Below, piece by piece: positions 50,766 through 63,289 of a DNA stretch of 64,000 bases. This DNA is from Prorocentrum cordatum (Eukaryota > Sar > Dinophyceae > Prorocentrales > Prorocentraceae). The stretch lies in assembly GCA_963575745.1 (NCBI GenBank), contig CAUYUJ010016140.1, positions 145,390-209,389 of the forward strand. The letters run 5' to 3'. The notes beneath the pieces are model-generated. The model had not been told where the DNA came from. It saw only the letters and a program-made list of their open reading frames with translations, and searched no databases. The translations under genes were made by a program, and so were the position numbers. Positions within the stretch are counted from its first letter, which is position 1, and each line of letters starts with the position of its first letter.

Positions 50766-51468
50766 ATCGAGCGTCAGGCTCATCAATGGTGAGGAATTCT
50801 CCGGCGGAGCGCCTGGCCCGCCCTACCGACACGCCTGGGGGCGCGACAAGGAGGAACTATTTGTAATAGTTGACGAGGATGACCCCTCCCCTTTCCTCTC
50901 CGTCCCCCCTCGCTCTTCTCCGCCCTCGGCGGGAAGCGGCAGCGCGGGTGTAGACCGCTTAGACTTGGCTGCTGCAGCGCTGGGGAAAGAGGATGCGAGG
51001 CACCTGCCTCTCTGGACGAGGAGCAGCACGGCCAGGACATGTGGGTGATCTTTTTTGTCGACTGCGCCTTCGCCAGAGTGACCTCTGGTGCGGGCCTACA
51101 GGGGCCCCCCCGGTACCCGCCGGCGCGTTTGGCCTCCCCACGGCCGCCTGAATGCGCGCACCAGAGGTCCCTCCTGCCTGGGGTCACTCTTGCGCGTGGG
51201 CGATTTCGGGAGCTCACCGTGAAGAAGGCTTCCTGGAAGCCCAGATTCGCACGACGGGCGCGTGGATTCTCCTTGGGCTTTCGACGAGCTCCTGGTGTCC
51301 CTCTGCCTGCCCTGCTCCCGCGGTGTATCTTTCCAGCCGACGTGGTAATCTCCATCTCCACATTATCCCTCCTCGCCCCTTCTCTCTCCTGCTCTGCCCT
51401 CTCTCCTTCTCGGCTTCATTCTTCTCCTCGCTCTGTCCTCCTCCATCTCCGTCTCCGTCTCCACCTTC
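50766..51468. other. no gene recognised
   Basis: A plus-strand frame near 50775-51046 is mildly protein-like at its start (GEEFSGGAPGPPYRHAWG) but has no recognised domain. Confidence 0.25.
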
Positions 51469-51843
51469 GTGTTCACCTCCGTCGTCTCCTATTTCTCCTC
51501 CTCCTCCAGTCCCTCCGCCGCCGCACACTTGTACGGTCACGTGGTGCCGGACAGAAGCTTCCTGTGGGCCTGGGCCTGCCCGGGGTGGACGGTTGAGGCC
51601 TCTCTTCCTTCGCTTGGCCTCCCGCGATGGCGAGAGGGCCCGGACACCTTCGTGGAGCTGGTCCGCCTGCGCGGGTTTCGGCCCCTGCAGGGGGGCGCAT
51701 CGGGCTGTGCTCCCCTCCTCCTCCCTTCTCCGCAGATGCGCGTCGCACTCGACGGTGCGCTTCATCGGACACAGGTCCAAGCGCGTCCTTCTGCTGAGAC
51801 TTGTTGTGAAGTCCTCGCTTCGGCCCGCGTTCTGGGAGTTTGA
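51469..51843 (+). other. coding-like patch before the GAT array, unidentified
   Basis: Plus strand reads HLYGHVVPDRSFLWAWACPG from about 51526 and FVELVRLRGFRPLQGG near 51650. GC-ending codons and ordinary composition suggest an exon or retro-copy remnant; no family recognised. Confidence 0.25.
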
Positions 51844-51926
51844 CGATGATGTGTTTGGAGGAAGGTGCTGATCATGATGCTGCTGCTGCTGATTATGATG
51901 ATGATGCTGATGATGATGCTGATGCA

Positions 51927-51982
<56 letters not shown>

Positions 51983-52826
51983 GGAGGAGGAGGAGGAGGA
52001 GGAGGATGATGATGATGATGATCATGATAAGGATGCTGCTGCTCCTGATGATGAGGATGGGGATGTCGTTCATGATGATGATGGTGATGATGATGATGGT
52101 CATGATTGTGATGATGCTAATGAGGGTGGTGATGAGCATGGTGATGGTGATGATTCTGATCATGACGATTATGATTATGAGGATATTGTTCATGCGGGTG
52201 ATGATCATTGAGATGCCGATGATAATGATGTTGCAGCTGATAAAGCTGTTGATGATGATTATGATGATGCTGTGACGATGGTGATGCTTATGACGATGTG
52301 GATGATGCTGATAATGATGCTGACACTGAGGACGATCATGATCATCATCATGATCATGATGATGACGACGATCCTGATGATGACGATAATGCTTATGCTG
52401 CTAATGATGCTTACGCTGCTGATGATGATGATGCTGATGGTGAGGATGCTGCTGATGCTGTTGATGATGATGACGAGGCTCAGGATTATGATGGTGATAA
52501 TGGTTGTGACGACGATGACCATGATGATGATGGTGATGATGACGCTGAGTATGCTGATGCTGATGATGATGTTGATGAAGGTTCTTATGATGTGACGATG
52601 ATGATTCTGATGCTAATGATGATGCTGATGGGGATGATGATGATGATGATGATGCTGGTTATGATGATGCTGATGCTGACGATGATGCTGACGATGATGA
52701 TGCTGATGGTGGTGCTGCTGCTGATGATGATCATGTTGATGCTGCTGGTGATGATGATGATGACGATGACAATGATGCTGATGCTGCTGCTGATGATGAT
52801 GATGATGATGCCAGTGGTGGTGGTTG

Positions 52827-52859
<33 letters not shown>

Positions 52860-52868
52860 CTACGGTCT

Positions 52869-52902
<34 letters not shown>

Positions 52903-53628
52903 CAAGCTAATGGTCATGCTGGTATTGATGATAAGTTTGCTGCTGCAGCTGCTGCTCTTGACTATGCTGATACTGATTACGGGTATGATGCTGATGCTGT
53001 TGTTCATGATGATTCTGGTGATTGTTATGATGATGTTGCTGCTGACGATGCTGATGCCGATAATGTCAATGCTGCTGAAGCTGTGGTTGAGGGTTGCGAT
53101 GACGTTTCTGTTGCTGCTGCTGATCATGATGGGTATGCTGATGACGTTGCTGATGATGTCGATGATGTGTGCTGATGATGATAATGCTGCTGTTGATGAT
53201 GCTGATGATGCTGATTATGACGATGATGCTGATGATGATGCTGCTCATGTTGATGTTGACGATGATGCTGCTATTGATGATGATGATGATGATGTTGAGG
53301 TTGCTGATGCTGCTGCTGATGACGATTATGATGATGCTGATAATACTTATGATCATGCTGGTGATGATGATGCTGCCGATGGCGATGCTGCTGATGATGA
53401 TGCTGGTGATGATCATGACGATGATGCTGATGATGCTGCTCATGGTGATGTTGACGATGCTGCTGATGATGGCGATTATGCTGATGATGTTGTTGCTACT
53501 GCTGATGATGATGCTGATGATGATGCTCATGATTGCGATGCTGTTGCTGCTGATGATGATGATGATGTTTATGATGAGGATGCTGCTGATGCTGATGAGA
53601 AGGGGGATTGTGATGATTCTGATGATGC

Positions 53629-53666
<38 letters not shown>

Positions 53667-53886
53667 GTGACGCCGGGGATGTCGAACACGATGAGGATGA
53701 CGATGATGTCGAGCACGATGCCGATGCCGATGCCGATGCAAATGATGACGATGATGCTGGTGATGATGACGATGGCGATGATGATGGTAATGGCGATGAT
53801 GCTGATGATGATGCTGATAATGATGATGACGACGATGATTCTTATGATGATGCTGATGATGATGTTGATGATGATGATGATGATGC

Positions 53887-53946
<60 letters not shown>
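51842..53946. repeat. GAT/GCT triplet array, about 2.1 kb
   Basis: Same composition as 45130-47130. One phase stays open for 550 codons (52298-53950), that is 1.6 kb without a net frameshift. Confidence 0.97.
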
Positions 53947-54178
53947 GTAGGAAGAGGAGTAGGAGGAGGACGCGAACGATGCGGACGAGGAGGAGGAAGA
54001 CCAGGAGAAAGAGGTGGAGGTGGAGGAGGAGGGTGCGGAGGTGGAAGGGGCGGATGAGCAGGAGGAGGATGAGGAGTATGCGCAGCAGCAGACACATGAG
54101 CAGCATCAGGAGACGCGAGAATCGAGGAGGAGGTGCAGGCGGACGAGATGGAGGCGGCGCATCAGATGGCGATGCTGT

Positions 54179-54238
<60 letters not shown>

Positions 54239-55915
54239 CTGTGGTGATGATGATAATGATGATAATGATGATGATGCTGCTGATGATGATGATGACGTAG
54301 ATGATGCTGATGATGTTATTGGTTCAAATGATGTTAATGCTGATGCTGATGATGATGCTGATGATGATGATGCTGCTGCTGATAACGCTGGTGCTAATGC
54401 TGATGATGCTGATGATAATGTTGCAGTTGCTGCTGCTGCTGATAATGGCGATGCTGATGCTGCTGGTGATGCTGATGATGAAGATGATGCTGATGCTGGT
54501 GAGAAGGGGGACTGTGTTGATGCTGATCATGATGCCAATGATGATGATGTTGATGATGATGATGATGATGATGATGACGATGACGATGATGTTGATTGGG
54601 GATGGCGAGGGTTGCGATGATGTCGAGCACGATGCCGATGCCGATGATGATGATGGTGACGCTGATAATGATGATGATGCTGATGATGATGATGAGGACG
54701 ATGAAGATGCTGATGCCGACGACGCTGATTATGATGCTGATGATGCTGATGATGCTGGTATGGTGATTGTGCTGGCGACGGTGATGATGGTGATACTGAT
54801 GATGATGATGCTGATGATGATGATGATGAGGATGATGATGATTCTGATTATGCTGCGGATCATCCTGATGAACATGATGATGCTGATGATGATGATGACG
54901 ATGACGATGCTGATGATAGTTATGGCTGTGCTGCTGCTTATGATGACACTCGTGATGGCGATGATGCTGACGCCGACGGTATGGTGCTGCTGACGAGGGG
55001 GGGAAGGAGGACGAAGAAGAGGAGGATGATGTGACCGAGGATGTGGAGGAGAAGAATGTCGAGGATGTGGAGGCTGAGGAACAAGAGACAGAGCAGGAGG
55101 TGGACATGCGGAGGAGGAGGATGAGGAGGAGGGGGAGCAGGATGGGCCGACAGCGATGATGCTGATGATATTGAGGATGATGCAAATGATCATGATGATG
55201 ATGATGACGATGATGATGATGATGATGCTGATGATGATGCAGATGATGATGCTGATGACTCTGATGACGCTGATGTTAATGCTGATGATGCTGCTGCTGA
55301 TGATGCTGCTGCTGGTGATGTCGCTGATGATAATGCTGATGATAATGTTGCTGTTGCTGCTGCTACTGATGATAATGATGATGATGATGATGATGATGAT
55401 GATGCTGATGCTGATGATGATGATGTTGATGATGATGATGGCGATGCTGATGCTGCTGATGATGCCGATGATGACGATGCTGCTGATGCTGATGATGCTG
55501 ATAATCTTGATGGTGATGCTAATGGTGATGATGATGGTGTTGATGGTGCTGATGAGGCTTACGACGATGTCGAGCACGATGCTGATGCCGATGATGATGA
55601 CGCTGATGATGCTGATGATAATGATGCTGATGATGATACGGACGATGAAGATGCTGATGTCGACGACGCTGATTATCATGCTGATGTTGCTGGTGATGCT
55701 TGTGATGACGATTTTGCTGGCGACGGCGATGATGCTGATACGGATGATGATGCTGATGCTGATGACGATGATGATGACGATGATGATGATGATGATGCTG
55801 ATGTTGATGATGATGCTGATGACTATGCAGATGCTGATGCTGTTGCTGCTGCTGCTGCTCCTGATGATGATGATGATGATGCTGATGATGATGATGATGA
55901 TGCTGATCTTGATAG

Positions 55916-55954
<39 letters not shown>

Positions 55955-56180
55955 CGATGATGATGACGATGCTGATGATAGTAATGGTTGTGCTGCTGCT
56001 GACGAGGTCGCTGGTGATGGCGATGATGCTGACGCCGACGGTATGATGATGCTGACGAGGGGGGGAGGAGGACGAAGAAGAGGAGTATGATGAGAACGAG
56101 GAGGTGGAGGAGACGAATGTCGAGGAGGTGGAGGCTGAGGGACAGGAGACAGAGCAGGAGGTGGACATGCGGAGGAGGAC
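53590..56180 (+). repeat. 0.9-1.06 kb higher-order repeat spanning GAT DNA and spacers
   Basis: TGTCGAGCACGATGC occurs at 53707, 54621 and 55568 (spacings 914 and 947). GAGAAGGGGGA(T/C)TGTG precedes at about 53603 and 54505. GACGCCGACGGTATG occurs at 54969 and 56031 (spacing 1062) and is followed both times by GCTGACGAGGGGGG, GAAGAAGAGGAG and AGACAGAGCAGGAGGTGGAC. Confidence 0.9.
53947..54177. other. GAG-rich spacer between GAT blocks
   Basis: GAGGAGGAGGACGCGAACG-type purine-rich sequence with no gene, related to the spacers at 55000-55155 and 56065-56280. Confidence 0.7.
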
Positions 56181-57090
56181 GAGGAAGAAGAGGGGGAGGT
56201 GGAGGTGGAGCATCCGCGGGAAAAGGAAGGGCGAGGATCGATGCGGATTCGAAGGCGGAGGGTGAGGAGGTGCAGCAGCATGATGATGCTGGTGGTGATG
56301 CTCTAAAGGATGCTGATGATGCTGATGATGATGTGATGCAGGTGATGCTGGTGATGCTGCTGCCTATGGCGATGTTGATGATCATGATGATGGTGATGCG
56401 GATGATGATGATGATGACGCTGATGATGATGATGATGATAATGATGATGATGCTGCTGATGCTGATGATGATGATGATGATCATCATCATCATGGTGCTG
56501 ATGCTGATGCTGATGACGACGCTGATGATGATGCCGATGATTATGATGATGATGGTGAGGGTGATGCTGATGATGTTGATGATGCTGCTGATACTGATGA
56601 TGATGCTGATGATGGTGTTGATGCCGATGATGATGCGGATGAGGATGATGGTAGTGATTATGATGGTGATGATGATTATGCTAGAAGTGACGATGGTGAT
56701 GATGCTGGTGATATTGATACTGGTGGTGACGAGGATCATTCTGATGGTGAACATGATGATGATGCTGATGATGGTGCTGCTGATGATGTTGATGCTTAGT
56801 CCCATCATTATGTTTGTTCTCCTTCTGATGATGATGATGCTGATGATGGTACTGATGATGATGATGGGCAGGAGGCGGTTGGGGCGGAGGAGGTTATGGA
56901 GGAGTTGAAGGAGTTGGGAGAAGATGAGGGCGAATGATCATGATGAGGAACAGGAGGCGGGGCGAATGAGGCGGATAAGGAGGAGGAGGAGGAGGGGTAG
57001 GAGCATGCGCTGGAGCATGAGGAGCGATGTGCGAACAGGATGGGCAAGTAGCGATGATGATGGTGATGCTGATGCTGATGCTGATGATGT

Positions 57091-57143
<53 letters not shown>

Positions 57144-57630
57144 TTGTTGATGATGACGGTGATAACGATCATGCTGATGCTAATGCTGCTGCTGATGATG
57201 CTGATGATCATGATGATGATGACACTGATGATGACGATGGTGATGCTGTTGATGAGGATGATGAGGATGATGATTATGATGATGGTGATGGTGATGATCA
57301 TGCTGATGATGATGCTGGTGATGATGACCATGATGCTGATGCTGATGCTGACGCTGCTGGTGATGATGATGCTGATGATGATGGTGATGATGATGATGCT
57401 GCTGATGATGGTGATGAGGAGGAGGAGTAGGAGCATGCGCTGGAGCATGCGGAGCGATGTGCGAGCAGGATGGGCCGGCGGCGATGCTGATGATGATGAT
57501 GATGATTATGCTGATGATGATGCTGCTGCTGATAATGATAATGAGGATGATACTGATGATGATGGCACTGATGATGACGACGGTGATGCTGTTGATGATA
57601 ATGATGCGGATGACGACTATGATGTTGAGG

Positions 57631-57680
<50 letters not shown>

Positions 57681-58039
57681 GGTGGTGATGATGACGCTGA
57701 TGCTGATGTTGATGCTTATAATGCTGATGATGCAGATGATGCTGATGATGCTGATGATGATGATGCTGGTAGTGATGATGATGATGATGATGATGATGCT
57801 GATCATGATGATGATGACCATGATGATGATGCTGATGATGCTGCTGCTGTTGATGATGATGGTGCTGATGGTGATGATGCTGCTGCTCATGATGATGATG
57901 ATGATGATGATGATGACGATGATGATGATGATGATGATGATGATGGTGATGCTGCTACTGTTGCTGATGCTGATGCTGATGCTGATGCTGCTGCTGCTGG
58001 TGATGCTGACGATGATGATGATGAGGATGATGCTGATAG

Positions 58040-58073
<34 letters not shown>

Positions 58074-58123
58074 GCTGATGTTGATGTTGATGGTGATGAT
58101 GACGATGATGATTATGCTGGTAG

Positions 58124-58163
<40 letters not shown>

Positions 58164-58199
58164 CATGCTGATCATGATGATGATGATGATGATGACGAC

Positions 58200-58244
<45 letters not shown>

Positions 58245-58314
58245 CATGCTGATGATGCTGATGATGCTGCTGCTGTTGATGATGATGGAGTCATGGTGAT
58301 GATGATGACGCTGA

Positions 58315-58376
<62 letters not shown>

Positions 58377-58482
58377 GTTGCTGCTACTTATTTGCTCCTG
58401 CTGATGCTGATGCTGATGCTGATGCTGATGCTGCTGCTGATGATGATGATGATGAATGATGAGGATGATGATGATGATGATC

Positions 58483-58534
<52 letters not shown>

Positions 58535-58612
58535 CGACGATGATGATGATGATGTATGATGAGATTTGATGATGATGATGATGATGATGATGGATGATGA
58601 GATGATGATGAT
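54178..58612. repeat. GAT/GCT triplet arrays with short GAG-rich spacers, about 4.4 kb
   Basis: Three further blocks (54178-55000, 55160-56060, 56280-56850) and two final ones (57055-57420, 57480-58612). No gene is supportable; all long frames are triplet by-products. Confidence 0.97.
56985..57500 (+). repeat. 430-bp higher-order repeat
   Basis: GAGCATGCGCTGGAGCATG at 57001 and 57431, each followed by AGCGATGTGCGA(A/G)CAGGATGG, then by a GAT array. Confidence 0.92.
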
Positions 58613-58690
58613 GAGGAGGAGGAGGAGGAGGAGGAGGAGGAGGAGGAGGAGGAGGATGAGGAGGAGGAGGAGGGAGGAGGAGGAGGGGAG
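58613..58690. repeat. (GAG)n microsatellite
   Basis: About 75 bp; followed by a T10 run at 58701. Confidence 0.95.
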
Positions 58691-59510
58691 TATGATTATT
58701 TTTTTTTTATACTCCTCCATCCCTCGTTCGGCCGCCCAGCCCGCGGCTTGGGCATCCCCCGCGGGCGTGCGCGCGCGCTCGCGGCGTCCCGGCCTGGGGG
58801 GGGAGGGGGCGCCCGCCCCCGCGCCCCCGGCAGGGAGGGGCAGGGAGGAGGGGATGGGGGGAGGGGAGGGAGGACCCAACGTGGAGGTGGAGGGAGGGGC
58901 GAGAGGGGGGAGGGGAGTGAGGGAGGGGGGAGGATCCAGCGTGGGGGAGGAGGGGGGGAGGGAGGGCCCTTGGAGCGAGGGAGGGGAGGGAGGATGCAGC
59001 AGGAGGAAGGGAGGAGGGAGAACCCAACGTGGAGGAGGGAGAACCCCCTTGGGTGGTGAAAACGTCGCGACGAGATGTTTTTGGACGTTTTCGGCCCTTT
59101 GGGGGCCCTCGCCGGGCCCCGGGACAGTCAAAAAGCGACGAAGGATGGAAAACCGGTCCCGGGGAACGGGTCGAGACCTTATGACAACATTTTATGATGT
59201 CGGGGGTCTGGTGAGGAAGGAGGAGGGAGGGAGTATCGGCTACGCGCGAGGAGGCGGGAGGGAGGACCCAACGTTGAGGAGGAGGGAAGGAGGGAGGGAG
59301 GAGGCAGCAGGAGGCAGGGACAGGGAGCAGGCAGGATGTTTGAAGACAGCGCACGTCGCGTGCGGCCTCCACCCCGTGCAGTAGGAAAGCTGGTGCGCAG
59401 TGAGCGGTGCGAAGGCCCTGCCGATCTGCGACTGCCTGCGGACTCGACCCCTTCGGGTCCGCTCGACGCTGGACATCGGACATCCCGCAGGGCATTCACT
59501 TGGCTGCAGA
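58691..59510. repeat. GGGAGGGAGGA-rich region with short CCAACGTGGAGG units
   Basis: GGAGGACCCAACGTGGAGG (58869), GGAGGATCCAGCGTGGGGG (58929), GAGGATGCAGCAGGAGG (58990), GAGAACCCAACGTGGAGG (59016) and GGAGGACCCAACGTTGAGG (59260) recur in G-rich purine DNA. No gene recognised. Confidence 0.75.
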
Positions 59511-59724
59511 CGTTCTTAGGGGAACAAGAAGTGGCATAAACATAGAAACTCGGAGGTCCGCGTGGATCTCTCGGATCGGCGCTGGGGCCCCCCGGCGACG
59601 CCTCCGGCGCCGCCCCTGGCGCGCTCCGCGCGCCAGGGAGGGGGGTCCAGCGCCGATCCGAGAAATCCGCGCGGACCTCCAAGTTTTTTATGCTCACGTG
59701 ACTTTTTGTTCCCCTCGTTCTTCG
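59511..59724. mobile_element. 214-bp foldback (long inverted repeat) element
   Basis: The left arm 59511-59590 and right arm 59646-59724 are inverted copies: GGGGAACAAGAAG / CTTTTTGTTCCCC, GGCATAAACATAGAAACT / AAGTTTTTTATGCTC, GGAGGTCCGCGTGGAT / ATCCGCGCGGACCTCC and TCTCGGATCGGCGCTGG / CCAGCGCCGATCCGAGA. The 55-bp centre holds its own perfect 11-bp hairpin (CCCTGGCGCGC-TCC-GCGCGCCAGGG, 59614-59638). No protein is encoded. It resembles a foldback/MITE-type element or a hairpin-RNA precursor. Confidence 0.9.
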
Positions 59725-60134
59725 AATTCTGAAAAAGCTGACCTGCTGGGGTAGGGTCCACGTGCGGTTGCCCAGTGGAGGCATGCAAGCTCGGTGTCAT
59801 ACCGAGTTGGGGTTCCCGCGAGCAGATCTTGGATGGCCCTCCTTCCACCGGTTGGGCCCGAAGCGCGCGGACCACCACCCCGCCGCGTGGTGGGTGTGGA
59901 CGAGACTGATAGCACAGTCGGCTCCGCAACGCGTGGACCATCACCCCCCCGCATCGTGGGGCAGAGTCGACCTCATGGTCCCATATCGTTTCTGTGTCCG
60001 CGCCTGCTGCCGAGCGTTATGCCCAGCATCTCGGGTGGCATGGGCAGCCAATCCTTCCACCTGTAAGACAGCTCGCTATCAACCTTGCCTGTGCGCCTCA
60101 GCCTGATCGGTACCTCCTGGCTTCCTTCTACGCT
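59725..60134. other. no gene recognised; internal ~75-bp degenerate duplication
   Basis: GCGCGCGGACCACCACCCCGC then GTGGTGGGTGTGGACGAGAC (59868-59910) resembles ACGCGTGGACCATCACCCC then CATCGTGGGGCAGAGTCGAC (59928-59971). Confidence 0.5.
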
Positions 60135-60335
60135 TATGATGTTCCAACCTACTATAGCCTTGACCGCCAGAGAGAATTCGGAGCACCAAGGAAGTACCGA
60201 AACTGGAGGGCTTTCGCGTGTCGGGCCTTGGGAGGCGATACTAGTTCGACACTGTTTCGATACTTGTCTGGGTGCTCGAAATTATTTCTGGGATGTGGTC
60301 CTTAAGTACGATGGAAGCAACATAATTCTACGTAT
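60135..60335 (+). repeat. dispersed ~200-bp repeat, copy 2 (partner at 8838)
   Basis: Same ordered blocks as 8838-9040 (ATGATGTTCCAACCTACT, GACCGCCAGAGAGAA, GAGCACCAAGGAAG, GTGTCGGGCC, GGAGGCGATAC, TGTCTGG, TACGATGGAAGCAAC). The frame is open over the repeat and ends at a TAA near 60304. Confidence 0.75.
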
Positions 60336-60420
60336 CCTTTGTCTCCTCCCCCTAGGCTTCCTCCCCTCCATTGGTTTGCTTGACCCCTGGCCCCCTCGCG
60401 CTGTAAATATCACCGAGTCG

Positions 60421-60462
60421 ACAGCCCTTCGGGTGAGAAAGAGGTTTCGGGGGGGGGGGGGC
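60421..60462 (+). repeat. CCCTTCGGGTGA hairpin-tail motif, copy 3
   Basis: GCCCTTCGGGTGAGAAAGAGG followed by a G12 run, like copies at 33354 and 49648. Confidence 0.55.
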
Positions 60463-60769
60463 ATCATCTTCGATGTGCGTTCGACGCGCCACTCAAGTCA
60501 CGAGTTTCAAGGGCATCATTCCACATATCCGTGTGTACATATGTATATATATATACACATATTGAGTGTTGTTGCCTTGACACGTGTTTTTTGTTCATAG
60601 TTTGTTTTGTGTGGCTTGTCGTCGATGCATCTGCTCCATCATGTTTCTCATTGTTCAGTGTTGCCCGCAGGGTGCGATGTTCAAGTTCTGTTGTTATCCA
60701 CCAGGGCACATTCGATAGTGACGCAATCGTGCGCAGACACATGTATCTGCACGTGCACACGGGCGTCAG

Positions 60770-61420
60770 TGTGTATGCATGTGTATGCATGTATGTATGT
60801 GTGTATGCATGCATGCAGGCATGTAGGTATGTATGTATATATGCCTGGATGAATATATATATACACATACAATGTACGTATACATGTATATATATATGTA
60901 TGTACGTGTATGTGTGCATCTACGTACGTATGTATGCAGTTATCCATATACTTATGTATGTATGCATATACGTGCGTAGGTGTGCATGCATGCATGCATG
61001 CATGCAGACTGTCGTGTATGTTTGTATGCATGTATGTATGCATGCACATGTATATGTACATGTTTGTATGTGCGTGCGTATGTATGTATGCATGTAAGTA
61101 TGTATGCATGTATGCAGGCCGGTATGCATTCATGCATGCATGCATGCATGCATGTATGGATGTCTGTATGGACGTATGTGTGTTTTTATGTATTGAGATA
61201 TGGGCGTACGGGTGGAGGCATACATTCATGCATGTATGCATGTATAGATGTACGCGTGTACTTATTTATGCATGCATGTGTGCATGCATGCATATATGAA
61301 TGAATGCATGAACGTACATACGTTCGTACGTGTGTACGTACGTACTTACGTACGTATGTACGTACGTATGTGTGTATGTATGTGTGTATGTGAGTATATA
61401 GATGTATGCGTTTGCCCACA
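60770..61420. repeat. (TATG)n/(GCATGCAT) tetranucleotide array
   Basis: About 650 bp of ATGTATGT, GCATGCATGC and CGTACGTA units. GCATGC and CGTACG are palindromes, so cruciform and Z-type structures are likely. Cys/Tyr/Met-rich and His/Thr/Tyr-rich frames are repeat by-products. Confidence 0.97.
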
Positions 61421-61645
61421 GAGTGCATGGGCTTGTCATGCTTGCCCCACAGGGCGCCTTTTATTTGGTAGTATTGCCTCGCCGCTCGAACTGCTTGCTA
61501 TTATCGCCTGGCAGAGCGCATTGCTTGCGAGTGTGAACTAGCATAACGTTTGCTTGGCATTTGGGCCTCGCATCGTTTTTTGCTGTAGTAGCCTCGCAAA
61601 GCGCATTGGTTTTCTAGTATGGACTGGCAGAACCATTGGGGCAAG
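61421..61645. repeat. degenerate 50-60 bp GCATTG(C/G)TT repeat
   Basis: CAGAGCGCATTGCTTGCGAGT (61512) and CAAAGCGCATTGGTTTTCTAGT (split: CAAAGCGCATTGG, 61595), each after TATCGCCTGG or GTAGCCTCG, also GTATTGCCTCGCCGCTCG at 61470. Confidence 0.55.
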
Positions 61646-61800
61646 TACTGGGACGACCATCGGGACAACCATCGGGACAACCATCGCAACAACCATCGGG
61701 ACAACCATCGGGACAACCATCGGGACAACCACGGGGATAACCATCGGAACAACCATTGGGACAACCATCGGGACAAACCCACAGAACAACCATCGGGAGC
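61646..61800 (+). repeat. 12-bp ATCGGGACAACC minisatellite
   Basis: About 13 units of CATCGGGACAAC with rare GCAACAACC and GGGATAACC variants. Confidence 0.97.
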
Positions 61801-62164
61801 ATGTTTCCGGGACTTGTTTAACACCACGGCCGGGCCCAGGGCGACTCTTGTTTTATGACCTGGCCCTGGCCAGGGGTGGGCCTCTCGCCCGCGTGCGCGT
61901 CACGCAAGACAGACACAAACCGGCTAGCGACATCGATTTCCTGGTCGGGGCAGTTCACGTTTCCTTTCGGCCTCATCCCCAAACCTCCGACACAAGTATC
62001 AAGGTCTCATTGGACACCTGGTTCTGCGAACAGGAAAAGGCTGAACACACTAGCAAGGAACCGGAGGGAGGGGTGGGTGTTAGATCTTGCGCCAGCTCGC
62101 CTAGCTTGCGCCTCCCCCTCTCCCCCTCCTCCTCCTGCCCCCCCTCTCCGTTCACCCCCCCTCT
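61801..62164. other. no gene recognised
   Basis: The stretch near 62075-62110 (GTTAGATCTTGCGCCAGCTC then GCCTAGCTTGCGCCTCCCCC) resembles 339-385 (GTTAGATAAGACGCTTGCGC then ACCTAGCTTGTCTCTCCCCC). Confidence 0.4.
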
Positions 62165-63289
62165 CTTCCTCCTCCTCCTCCTCCTCCTCCTCCTTTTCAT
62201 CATGCGGCTTGAAGCCGTAAGCAGGTAAACCGCGCCAGCGTAGCCCCCCGCAGTGTCGGGTGAGCCATGGCTGCAGGGGGCTGTCGGCGGGGCAGCGGGG
62301 CACGTGGCGACTGGCCCCCTGTATGCCCGGTGTGACCACCTCGGCAGGGCTGCACGACGCGTGCAGTCCCTGGCCGAAGGTCAGTCCGAAGGTCGGTCTT
62401 TCTCCTCCTCCCCCGCCTCCCATGCTGGCACCCTGCCTTGTTTCTGCTTTGCCTCGGCTGCGCGCCTTTGCCTGGGTAGAGCATCCGTAGCTTCTTACCC
62501 CTGGCCGGTGGCCGAGGTGCGGGGCACGGGCGCCCATAGCGACGAGAATGCGCCCACGAGCCGGCGGGCCCGCCAATGATCTGCGAAGCGTGCGCGGGCA
62601 GTCCGAGGTGGCGTCGATGCGAACGCGGAGCGGAAGCACGGTAGGCTCGGTGGCCAGAAGCGTCCCCAGTTGCAGCCCGTGCGGCGCAGTTGATTCCTTT
62701 CCCACCCCTCCTCCGTCCTCCTCCCTCCCGCGGGGCGCCCCGTTCGTGCACTGCTCCCTCTGCCCGTGCATGGGACGCGGCCCAAGCCGTGCCCTGCATT
62801 GAAGTTGCGCGCGTGCCGACGGCTGCGCCCGGTGCGTGGCCAGCTTTGCTCCAGCGTGCGGCCTGGCTTTCTTTCCAGAAGGGTTCCTCCCACCACCCCC
62901 TCCGCCCCCTTTCCCCCTTTCCCCTTTTCCCCTACTCCGCCCTCCCCCCTGACCCTCTCCCTCCCTCCTCGCCCTCGACCCCCCCCTTCCCCCCCTGTGG
63001 GCAACGCGCCCAGGCGCTTGGCGGGGCGGCCCCGTCTCCCTACCCTGACCCTCATGCCGCCTCTCCCCCCCCCCCCCTCCCCCCTCCCCCTCCCCAATCC
63101 CTCCCCTGCCCTCCCTCCCTCGTCCCCCTTCCGTTCCCTACACTGCCCCCCCCATCCTCCCTCCTCCATTCCCCTCTGCCTCGCCCCCCTTTTTTTTGGG
63201 GGCCAGCGCCAGGCGCTCGGCGGAGCTGCCCTCCAGGCGGCGGCGCCATGTGGGCCCCCCGCGGCCCAGGACCCAGCGTACGCGGCGGA
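62165..63289. other. no gene recognised; pyrimidine-rich DNA
   Basis: (CTC)n at 62167-62193, then GC-rich sequence with a protein-like plus-strand patch near 62275-62400 (GPLYARCDHLGRAARRVQSL) that lacks a start and domain, then CCCCTCC-rich sequence 62880-63190. Confidence 0.35.

Noticed and set aside
60531-61300. Cys/Tyr/Met-rich small proteins
   Set aside because: Translations of TATG/GCATGC tetranucleotides, open in several phases on both strands.
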